Assembly (NCBI GenBank): GCA_900318065.1
Contig: ONIY01000001.1
Span: 1 to 64,000, forward strand
Direction: 5' to 3'
Source: an uncultured Prevotellaceae bacterium
GTDB taxonomy: Bacteria; Bacteroidota; Bacteroidia; Bacteroidales; Muribaculaceae
DNA: 64,000 nt
A program made the translations under genes and the position numbers. Position 1 is the first letter of the stretch. The number at the start of each line of letters is the position of its first letter. Below, one piece after another: positions 8,356 to 17,799 of the stretch. The notes beneath the pieces are model-generated. The model worked only from the letters and a program-made list of their open reading frames with translations, ran no database searches and was not told the origin of the DNA.

Positions 8356-10065
8356 TCACTCCTTGCTTGGTTCCACATTCTTGCTGGCTTCTTCGCTTGC
8401 TCTGAGTTGCTGGATATAGGCGAGCTCGCCAAGGGCATAGTCGTTGCTCTCGGGGTCGTTGAGCAGCGCCTTAAACTCCTTCTCAGCCTCGTCGAGTTTT
8501 CCAAAGTTAATCAGGCAGAAAGCATGCCGCCTCCTGAGGAAAGACACGAAACGAGCGATGTTCTCAGGCAGTTCGGCCTCTTCACCGAAATTCTCCTCCA
8601 CCGTCCTGAGATAGTTGTCGATGAAGAAGAATGCCCGCATGTCGCCCACGTTGGCAACAGCATTTATCAGCTCAATTAGCTGGTCAATCTTTCCAGAGTT
8701 GCGGTTGATGTCAAGATAGAAGAACGCGCGGTCATATTTTCCCATCTCACACAGGCAGAACCCAATGTAGTAGCTCACCTGCGAGAGAGCATCACTCACG
8801 GTGGTTGTGCTCTCATACCTTAGCACGTTATAAGCATTGAAAAAATGCTTCAACGCCTGGGCAAAGTAGCCATTGGCAAGGCACCTTCGACCCCAGTAGA
8901 AGTTAAGCCCCACGTGCCCGTTGGCAAGCTGGGCAAAGATGATGTCATCGTCGTTGAGCGATGGATCCTTTTCCTTGAGTTTGTCCTGAGCATCCTTCCA
9001 CATGTAGTCAAACTCCTGCAGCTTGCGAGTCACGTCACACTTGTCGCAGGCAAGCAAGAGCGATACCACCTGTGGCTGATTCTTCTGCTCATTCTTAGTC
9101 CTCGACGATTGCGAGCGGTCCAGGTCGCTGGGCTGTGGAACGGCATAGGCACGATAGTAGAGTGTGGAGTCGTCCTCGTCGCGAGCCACCAGGTTGATGG
9201 TGAGCGAGTGCTGCACGTCGCTACCATCGAGATAGTCAACTATCATCACTATATCTTGAGCCGCAAACTTGACCACCCTCGTTTCAAATTCACTTTCAGG
9301 TTCAACAACCTCGATGAGCCCTTTATGAAGCGGCAATACTCTTATTGTGGCGTCATCATCATAGACGGTAATCTCTTCACCGTCGATGATGCGCAGTTTC
9401 ACATATTTCTCCACCTGAGTGTCGTCGCAGGCAAGTGACATGAAGTCATGGATGGTGAAACTGAAATCCTCGTTGCTGCGAACTGACACATCGGCAGACT
9501 GGTGACTGATTTCCAGTTCATGTGCCATTATCGTTTCATGAGCGTCGAGAGCCTGCTGATACTCAAAGTCGCGGAAGTGCCCGCCCTTGTTATCGGCAAT
9601 CTCCTTGTCGGTTTGCAGCGTGAAGTCATGCTGAACCTGGAAAATGCTGTCGATGCGCTCGACTAAATCGTCTGGGGCAAGGACTTTCAAAACGGGCATG
9701 TCGCAGTGCACAGCTACACGGTAGTCCTTGTCGTCTATACTGTAGTAAAGCTTGTGGTGAAAGCATGCGCCATTAAACACATTGCACATGTGGCGAACCA
9801 TGTTAAGGCTATCAAGACTCTCGACATAAAGATAAGGGTAACAAATAGTTAGGCGAGCTCCATTATTATTGAGCTGGGCACTAAAAACCCTGCCTTGATA
9901 CTTGAAGTCATAGGCCACGAAGCCATCTTCCCTCGTGCGTTTCTCGTAATGGCAGTTAAGGTTGACAAGGCTATTGACCAGCGACTCCTCAAGACTCAGA
10001 TTGCTGGGCTCAACAGCTGGTGTGGCAGGTTCTGCTACCGACATGATTTTCTTTAATAACGACAT
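8356..10065 (-). CDS. Uncharacterised TPR-containing protein
   Basis: I do not recognise the family. From the ATG at 10065 it has 569 residues; an ATG at 10101 would add 12. The N-terminal half is acidic, with no signal peptide or membrane segment, and is rich in beta-strand patterns (YDFKYQGRVFSAQL, LTICYPYLYVES). The C-terminal 200 residues contain TPR-like helical pairs, for example GYFAQALKHFFNAYNVLRYE, IGFCLCEMGKYDRAFFYLD and LINFGKLDEAEKEFKALL. It is probably a cytosolic scaffold or interaction protein. It stands alone between the HU and ppdK genes. Confidence 0.7.
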   Translation of the reverse strand: MSLLKKIMSVAEPATPAVEPSNLSLEESLVNSLVNLNCHYEKRTREDGFVAYDFKYQGRVFSAQLNNNGARLTICYPYLYVESLDSLNMVRHMCNVFNGACFHHKLYYSIDDKDYRVAVHCDMPVLKVLAPDDLVERIDSIFQVQHDFTLQTDKEIADNKGGHFRDFEYQQALDAHETIMAHELEISHQSADVSVRSNEDFSFTIHDFMSLACDDTQVEKYVKLRIIDGEEITVYDDDATIRVLPLHKGLIEVVEPESEFETRVVKFAAQDIVMIVDYLDGSDVQHSLTINLVARDEDDSTLYYRAYAVPQPSDLDRSQSSRTKNEQKNQPQVVSLLLACDKCDVTRKLQEFDYMWKDAQDKLKEKDPSLNDDDIIFAQLANGHVGLNFYWGRRCLANGYFAQALKHFFNAYNVLRYESTTTVSDALSQVSYYIGFCLCEMGKYDRAFFYLDINRNSGKIDQLIELINAVANVGDMRAFFFIDNYLRTVEENFGEEAELPENIARFVSFLRRRHAFCLINFGKLDEAEKEFKALLNDPESNDYALGELAYIQQLRASEEASKNVEPSKE

Positions 10066-10216
10066 ACTAATTTTCCTTTTAAAAGTGCACATTGTTTTCA
10101 TAAATTAGCAAAAAACATGCCAAAAATCTGCGGTTGACACAATTGCATTCAAAGGTTTGCACAAATAATACATTATTAAATATAATAAATTTTCAGTTTT
10201 TATCAAATATTTTCAC

Positions 10217-10224
10217 TATCTTTG
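10217..10224 (+). promoter_or_regulatory. -7 promoter box (TATCTTTG) of ppdK
   Basis: TATCTTTG matches TAnnTTTG. The leader to the ATG at 10329 is about 100 nt and contains a small hairpin (CCAAGC/GCTTGG, 10240-10255). I recognise no riboswitch class. Confidence 0.65.
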
Positions 10225-10328
10225 CACTCGTAAAAACGCCAAGCGGTCGCTTGGACTATATAAATTATTGCAAATCAATCGTTTAGAATAATTATTTGAA
10301 TTTCTATTTTAATACATCACAAAACAAA

Positions 10329-13043
<2,715 letters not shown>

Positions 13044-13074
13044 TCGAAAGATACAGAATAGCAACCAGTTAATT

Positions 13075-13119
13075 ACAAGGGGTAAAGTGATGCAATAACA
13101 CTTTTACCCCTTGTTTTTT
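13075..13119 (+). terminator. Terminator of ppdK
   Basis: Arms ACAAGGGGTAAA-GTG (13075-13089) and CACTTTTACCCCTTGT (13099-13114), one bulged base, followed by a T run. Starts 31 bp after the ppdK stop. Confidence 0.9.
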
Positions 13120-13266
13120 CTATTAAAATGCCTGAAAACAGCCACTATTCCGTGCAACAATCACAAACTTAGAAGTCGTGTTTTAATATGAAATCAACCA
13201 ATTTATTATAATCAAGATGTCAAAATGAAGATTTTCGACCTCAACATTGCAAATATCCACGTTTTC

Positions 13267-13299
13267 TTTGCTTAATTTGAAAGAAAAGTCTTATCTTTG
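13267..13299 (+). promoter_or_regulatory. Promoter of the RloAB operon (TTTG, 21 bp, TATCTTTG)
   Basis: TTTG at 13267-13270 and TATCTTTG at 13292-13299 are separated by 21 bp. The ATG of the ATPase gene follows at 13331, giving a leader of about 25 nt. The -7 region and the sequence after it (13280-13326) resemble 15203-15248 downstream of the operon. Confidence 0.7.
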
Positions 13300-13330
13300 C
13301 AGAAAATCTACAAATATACAACTTAAGGTT

Positions 13331-14545
13331 ATGATTCTTGAATTTTGTGCAACCAATTATTTGTCAATTAAGGAAGAATTGAAGCTTTCCTTCATTGCAA
13401 CCCCGCTCAAAGAGTCTTGCTCTGAGCCAAATGACCTGTTTCCTCTTGAAGATACGGGAATCTCACTCGTTAGAAGTGCTGTCGTTTATGGAGCGAATGC
13501 TTCAGGAAAATCCAATGTGGTGAAGGCTTTTGGGTTCTACAAGAGATTTATCACAGAGTCTTTCAAAAACAGTCAAGCTGGAGAGGCGATAGATGTGGAA
13601 AATTTCAGACTCAATGCCACGACCGTAAAAGAACCGACCATCATGGAGGCAACCTTCACCGAGGGCGAGTTTATATATAGATATGGATTTGAGGTTAATA
13701 GCCAATCCGTGCTTGAGGAATGGCTGTACAAACGTGCTTGCAAAAAAAGAGCCAAGGACGTGGAAGTGTTCTACCGTGAAGGAGAGACAACAACTGTTCA
13801 TCCTAAAAGTTCGCTGATACAGGAAATTGTCAATAAGAAAATGGTACGCAGTAATGCGCTTTTACTTTCAACGGCAGCCCAATTCAACGAGCCAACGTCA
13901 GTCAGCATCCTTCAATGGCTAAGTGATACGAAGGTCGTTTACTGTTCGGAAGACGAACAGCTGTGGAGCAATGCCATCAAGAATCTTGACAACGAGCCTC
14001 TGCGAAAGCGAATCATCGACTTTGCAAAATATGCAGACCTTGGCATAGAGAATATCACCAAGATAGACAATCGCATTGTCAGTGACCACAAACAGTATGA
14101 CGACGAGGGACGGGAGGTGAACAATGTATCCTTTGCATTCACCAGAAATGAGTCAGAGGGGACCATAAAATACTTTTCACTTGCATATCCCATCATTGAT
14201 GCTCTTGACAATGGAAAACGTATCGTCATTGACGAACTTGACTCCAAACTTCATCCACTGCTCGTCAAGAGAATAGTTGCACTTTTCAATGATGCCAAGA
14301 CTAACCCGAAGTGCGCACAACTCCTGTTTACCGCCCACGATACCTTTTTGCTCAGTGCTGGACTATTCAGAAGAGATCAGATTTGGTTCACACAGAAAAA
14401 CAGTTTTGGAGCGACAGAATTGTTTTCTTTGGCAGAATATAAAGTTCGTAGCACCGCTCCATTCGAGAGAGACTATCTGTTGGGCAAGTATGGGGCAACC
14501 CCTATCATTGGTGACATGGAGAAAATCTTTTATCCTTCTAAGTAA
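13331..14545 (+). CDS. AAA family ATPase, RloA/AbiLi-like (putative phage defence)
   Basis: A 404-residue SMC/ABC-type ATPase of the AAA_15/AAA_21 group. Walker A is GANASGKSN at residues 54-62. The Walker B block VIDELDSKLHP is near residue 300. The switch histidine is in FTAHDTFLL. The insertion between them is of the length seen in RloA. The partner gene starts 2 bp after the stop and encodes an RloB-family protein, the pairing found in AbiL (AbiLi/AbiLii) abortive-infection systems. The ATPase presumably senses infection and gates the partner, but this is inferred. A+T-rich codons (AAT, AGA, TTT) contrast with ppdK and rsgA, suggesting transfer. I start at 13331 because the upstream extension overlaps the promoter. 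Confidence 0.85.
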   Translation: MILEFCATNYLSIKEELKLSFIATPLKESCSEPNDLFPLEDTGISLVRSAVVYGANASGKSNVVKAFGFYKRFITESFKNSQAGEAIDVENFRLNATTVKEPTIMEATFTEGEFIYRYGFEVNSQSVLEEWLYKRACKKRAKDVEVFYREGETTTVHPKSSLIQEIVNKKMVRSNALLLSTAAQFNEPTSVSILQWLSDTKVVYCSEDEQLWSNAIKNLDNEPLRKRIIDFAKYADLGIENITKIDNRIVSDHKQYDDEGREVNNVSFAFTRNESEGTIKYFSLAYPIIDALDNGKRIVIDELDSKLHPLLVKRIVALFNDAKTNPKCAQLLFTAHDTFLLSAGLFRRDQIWFTQKNSFGATELFSLAEYKVRSTAPFERDYLLGKYGATPIIGDMEKIFYPSK

Positions 14546-14547
14546 CT

Positions 14548-15174
14548 ATGGCTAAACGGCAAAAGAAAGACCACAGGTCATCAAATCTTTCACGTCGTCA
14601 GGGCGTAAGGGAAATCAAGCAGTCGTTTCTCATTGTCTGCGAGGGAGAAAAGACAGAACCAAACTATTTTAAGGCCTTCCGCATGACAGCAGCTACTGTC
14701 AAAGCTGTTGGTCAGGCAATGAACACGATGACGCTTGTCAGCAAGGCAATCAGCATTCGTGATGCCGACCAAAAGAGAAAGAAGGTATATGACCAATGCT
14801 GGGTAGTCTTTGACAAAGATGACTTCCCTGCAAAGGATTTCAATCAGGCAATACTGTTAGCCGAGAAGAATGGTTTTCGCGTAGCATACAGTAATCAGGC
14901 ATTTGAGTTTTGGTTCCTGCTGCATTACAACCTATACACCGGTGCCATTCACCGCAAACAATACAATGATATGCTTACTAGATTGACAGGAATGCCTTAC
15001 AACAAGAGCGAGGGTCATGGAGCAGTCATGTACAATCTGCTTTTGTCTCGTCAGCAACAAGCCATCTACAACGCAGAGGCAGTACTTTCTGAAATCTCAC
15101 ATGGCAATCCTGCTGAAGAGGAGTCTTCCACAACCGTTCACGAACTGGTTCAGGAACTCAATAAATACTTATAG
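14548..15174 (+). CDS. RloB-family protein (AbiLii-like putative nuclease effector)
   Basis: A 208-residue basic protein of the RloB family. Family motifs are VCEGEKTEPNYF at residues 30-41, with acids at E32 and E34, VFDKDDF, and the conserved SNQAFEFWFLLHY block. The arrangement of an early EGxxTE strand and a later DxDD is TOPRIM-like, so nuclease activity is plausible; the family assignment is firm while the activity is inference. It is coupled to the upstream ATPase gene with a 2-bp gap. The operon ends here in an unusual stretch of inverted repeats. Confidence 0.85.
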   Translation: MAKRQKKDHRSSNLSRRQGVREIKQSFLIVCEGEKTEPNYFKAFRMTAATVKAVGQAMNTMTLVSKAISIRDADQKRKKVYDQCWVVFDKDDFPAKDFNQAILLAEKNGFRVAYSNQAFEFWFLLHYNLYTGAIHRKQYNDMLTRLTGMPYNKSEGHGAVMYNLLLSRQQQAIYNAEAVLSEISHGNPAEEESSTTVHELVQELNKYL

Positions 15175-15183
15175 CTAAAGAAC

Positions 15184-15272
15184 GTTATCTTTCCAAACCC
15201 TAAAAGAAAACTTGTGAATTTGCAAAATTTCTACAAATCTGCAAGTTTTCTTTCTAAATCTCGGAAGATAAC
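15184..15272 (+). repeat. Long two-part inverted repeat (possible structured RNA or terminator)
   Basis: Outer arms 15184-15194 (gttatctttcc) and 15263-15272 pair with one bulge. Inner arms 15203-15214 (aaagaaaacttg) and 15242-15253 are a perfect 12-bp match. The internal loop is 8 by 9 nt and the terminal loop is 27 nt. It begins 9 bp after the rloB stop. There is no T run after it, so it is not a standard terminator. Confidence 0.75.
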
Positions 15273-15282
15273 TTTTGGGGCA

Positions 15283-15314
15283 TCACGTTTTAAGCACTAC
15301 CAAAAAAAACGTGA
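15283..15314 (+). repeat. Hairpin TCACGTTTT/AAAACGTGA
   Basis: Perfect 9-bp arms at 15283-15291 and 15306-15314 with a 14-nt loop, 10 bp after the long inverted repeat. Together the two make a 130-nt structured stretch. Confidence 0.75.
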
Positions 15315-15585
15315 CTTAATTCGAGAAAAATTAGTACTTTTCTACAAGCAGGATGTACAGAACGCGCTTAATGCCCAAACACATATATCAAAATAGTTTC
15401 TACTGCTTTGTTATTAATCATTAGTGTCCGAAAAAAATTAGCAACTTCTCCTTCAAATCATTGTTTATATATCAATTGTGCTGTCAGCAAAAAAAGGACC
15501 CTTTGAAGCCCGTAGGGCCCGTAGGGCTGACACTGGGTTTACACAGGGATTCCGTACTTCACACTCCACCCCGGCCTAAGCCCTA

Positions 15586-15604
15586 ACCAGTCCTAACGGA
15601 CTTT
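15586..15604 (+). repeat. Dispersed 19-nt repeat, copy 1
   Basis: accagtcctaacggacttt is identical at 17766-17784, in the same orientation and 2.2 kb away. The core AGTCC-taac-GGACT is an interrupted palindrome. Similarity extends a few bases on both sides. Confidence 0.8.
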
Positions 15605-15638
15605 TATGGGATACCCGATAGTTATTAATCAACCCAAC

Positions 15639-15680
15639 AATTGTGAATTGTGCATTATGAATTATGCATTATGCATTAAT
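15639..15680. repeat. Heptanucleotide tandem units (AATTGTG/CATTATG)
   Basis: Six consecutive in-phase 7-nt units: AATTGTG twice, then CATTATG, AATTATG, CATTATG and CATTAAT. They end at the rsgA stop codon. Confidence 0.8.
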
Positions 15681-16624
15681 CAGAACGGCTTGCGGTATTT
15701 GTCGGGGTTGGCATCGTCGATGATGCTCAGGTAGCTGTTGTAGCGCGACTGGCTGATGCGGCTCTGCTCCACTGCCTCACGCACGGCGCAGCCGGGCTCG
15801 TGGGTGTGGGTGCAGTTGTTGTACTTGCATTCCTTTGAAACCTTGAAAATCTCGGGGAAAAAGTGTGCCACCTCGCTCTTCTCAAAGTCGATGGTGCCAA
15901 ACCCCTTCACTCCCGGCGTGTCGATGATGTGGCCAGCGTCGTCGCCCGGGAGGTCGAGCATCTCGCTGAAGGTGGTGGTGTGCATGCCCGTGTGGTGCAC
16001 CTGCGATATGTCGCCCACCTTGAGCCGTGCTTCGGGTACCAGCAGGTTGATGATAGAGCTCTTCCCCACTCCCGAGTTGCCGCTGAACAAAGCGGTCTTG
16101 CCACGCAGCTGCTCTCGCAGCAAGTCAAGTCCCTCGCCAGTCATGACCGACATGGGCACCACCGTGTAGCCAATACTCCTATATAAATATATAATGGCGT
16201 CGAGCAGCTGGCGGTCCTCGGGCTGGGCTAGAAGGTCAATCTTGTTGAAAACGATAGTCACCGGCACCTGGTAGGCCTCGGCAGTAGCGAGGAAACGGTC
16301 GATGAACACGGTGCTCGTCTCGGGATTGACGAGAGTGACCACCAGCACCGCCATGTCGAGGTTGGCGGCAAGGATTTGGAACTCACGCGAGAGATTGCTG
16401 GCGCGGCGAATGATATAGTTGCGGCGCGGCAAGATGGAGCGGATGAACGCCGTGCCATCTTCCTTGACCTCAATCTCCACGTTATCGCCCACCGCCACAG
16501 GATTAGTGCAACGGAAACCCTTGAGGCGCAGGTTGCCCTTGATCTTGCAGTTGCGCTCGGTGCCATCGGGCGTGCGCACGATGTACCAGCTGCCAGTGTT
16601 CTTTATTACCAGTCCTTGCTCCAT
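15680..16624 (-). CDS. rsgA: Ribosome small-subunit-dependent GTPase A
   Basis: This 314-residue circularly permuted GTPase helps late 30S maturation. An N-terminal OB fold is followed by the GTPase motifs in permuted order: G4 (FNKIDLL), then G1 (GNSGVGKSS), then G3 (DTPGVKGFG). A C-terminal zinc site uses [14 protein letters not shown]. The start is the ATG at 16624 (MEQGLVIKN). Longer frames to 16708 run into AT-rich leader sequence. It diverges from the nucleoside phosphorylase gene and appears monocistronic. Confidence 0.95.
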   Translation of the reverse strand: MEQGLVIKNTGSWYIVRTPDGTERNCKIKGNLRLKGFRCTNPVAVGDNVEIEVKEDGTAFIRSILPRRNYIIRRASNLSREFQILAANLDMAVLVVTLVNPETSTVFIDRFLATAEAYQVPVTIVFNKIDLLAQPEDRQLLDAIIYLYRSIGYTVVPMSVMTGEGLDLLREQLRGKTALFSGNSGVGKSSIINLLVPEARLKVGDISQVHHTGMHTTTFSEMLDLPGDDAGHIIDTPGVKGFGTIDFEKSEVAHFFPEIFKVSKECKYNNCTHTHEPGCAVREAVEQSRISQSRYNSYLSIIDDANPDKYRKPF

Positions 16625-16732
16625 AAGCCTTATTGTGCCACAAAGGTAGTGCAATTTCTTGAAAATGACGACACAAAAAAACTTTTTCTTAAAATTTCTC
16701 CTCATCATTGCAAGAATTTGAAATAAAATGCT

Positions 16733-16740
16733 TAACTTTG
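16733..16740 (+). promoter_or_regulatory. -7 promoter box (TAACTTTG) of the nucleoside phosphorylase gene
   Basis: TAACTTTG fits TAnnTTTG and lies 45 bp before the ATG at 16786. A TTG about 22 bp upstream could be the -33 element. Confidence 0.65.
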
Positions 16741-16785
16741 CTCTTTAAAAATTTTTCAAGAAAAAACTCCTAAAACATCAATAAT

Positions 16786-17670
16786 ATGGAAAAAAGATAT
16801 ATTCCCGATTCAGAGATGATCATCAACGATGATGGCTCAATCTTCCACATCCATCTCAAACCCGAGCAACTTGCCGACAATATCATCATCTGCGGCGACC
16901 CTGGCCGTGTGAACATGATTGCTTCTTACTTCGACACCCAGGACTTTGAGGTGTCGAGCCGTGAGTTCCACACCATTGGCGGAACCTATAATGGCAAGCC
17001 CATCATGGCGCTCTCGCACGGCATTGGCGGTGACAACATCGACATCGTGATTACCGAGCTCGATGCACTTGCCAATGTTGACTTCGCCACCCGCACCGTC
17101 AAGGACGAGCACCGCACCCTCAACATCGTGCGCATTGGCACCAGCGGCGGCCTGCAGCCCTACGTGCCCGTGGGCACTCCTGTGATTGCCGCCAAGGCAC
17201 TGGGTTTTGACGGAGTTTTGAACTACTACGCCGGCCGCAACGAGGCCTGTGACCTTGAGTTTGAGCGCCAGTTCTGCGAGTTTGTGAAGTGGAACCCATT
17301 GTTCTGCAAGCCCTACATCATTGATGCCGACCCAATGCTCGTTGAGAAGATAGGTCGTGACGACATGGTGCGCGGCTACACCATCTCGGCAGTGGGATTC
17401 TATGGTCCACAGGGCCGTGAGGTGCGCCTGCCACTGGCTGAGCCCGAACTGAACAAGCGCATTGAGGCATTTGAGTATGCTGGCGGTCACATCACCAACT
17501 ATGAGATGGAAGGCGCCGCACTGCAAGGCCTTGCCAAGCTCATGGGCCATCGTGCCATCACCATCTGCTCGATTATCGCCAACCGCGTGGCAACCGTCGC
17601 CAATCCCAACTACAAGACAGCGGTCAACGACCTCGTCAAGACCGTCATCGAGCGACTCATGGCCGATTAA
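16786..17670 (+). CDS. Nucleoside phosphorylase (uridine phosphorylase-like)
   Basis: A 294-residue member of the PNP/UDP phosphorylase family, which splits nucleosides with phosphate into base and ribose-1-phosphate. Visible features are the phosphate-binding ICGDPGRVNMI, SHGIGGDNIDIV, the RIGTSGGLQ strand-loop, and the NYEMEGAAL segment that contacts ribose in this family. The uridine type is more likely than the purine type on overall pattern, but base specificity cannot be read here. Single gene with its own promoter and terminator. Confidence 0.9.
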   Translation: MEKRYIPDSEMIINDDGSIFHIHLKPEQLADNIIICGDPGRVNMIASYFDTQDFEVSSREFHTIGGTYNGKPIMALSHGIGGDNIDIVITELDALANVDFATRTVKDEHRTLNIVRIGTSGGLQPYVPVGTPVIAAKALGFDGVLNYYAGRNEACDLEFERQFCEFVKWNPLFCKPYIIDADPMLVEKIGRDDMVRGYTISAVGFYGPQGREVRLPLAEPELNKRIEAFEYAGGHITNYEMEGAALQGLAKLMGHRAITICSIIANRVATVANPNYKTAVNDLVKTVIERLMAD

Positions 17671-17703
17671 TTCCCACCCTCACATCTCCACACATCATGA
17701 CAC

Positions 17704-17740
17704 AAAAATAGGCTCACGCGCTTGCGTGAGTCTATTTTTT
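17704..17740 (+). terminator. Terminator of the nucleoside phosphorylase gene
   Basis: Stem AAAAATAGGCTCACGC with GCGTGAGTCTATTTTT (one mismatch), tiny loop, T run. About 34 bp after the stop. Confidence 0.9.
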
Positions 17741-17765
17741 ATTATTATTCACCTGCAACACCCTT

Positions 17766-17784
17766 ACCAGTCCTAACGGACTTT
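17766..17784 (+). repeat. Dispersed 19-nt repeat, copy 2
   Basis: Identical to 15586-15604, and placed just before the end of the LRR gene (stop at 17800). Confidence 0.8.
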
Positions 17785-17799
17785 ATCGGGCACCAATAA

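Larger units (their letters stand above)
15175..15679. other. Non-coding gap after the RloAB operon, rich in inverted and heptameric repeats
   Basis: 505 bp with no credible gene. From left to right it holds a two-part long hairpin (15184-15272), a second hairpin (15283-15314), a GCCCGTAGG tandem duplication (about 15509-15527), a 19-nt copy of a repeat also found at 17766 (15586-15604), and six 7-nt units (15639-15680) running up to the rsgA stop. A short GTG-started frame at 15214-15396 overlaps the hairpins and has no family features. Confidence 0.7.

Noticed and set aside
15214..15396. A 60-codon frame with GTG start after rloB
   Set aside because: It overlaps two hairpins and starts inside an inverted-repeat arm; its lysine-rich product has no family signal.
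15423..15450. TGTCCGAAAAAAATTAGCAA looked like an IS end
   Set aside because: No matching inverted end or target duplication was found nearby.
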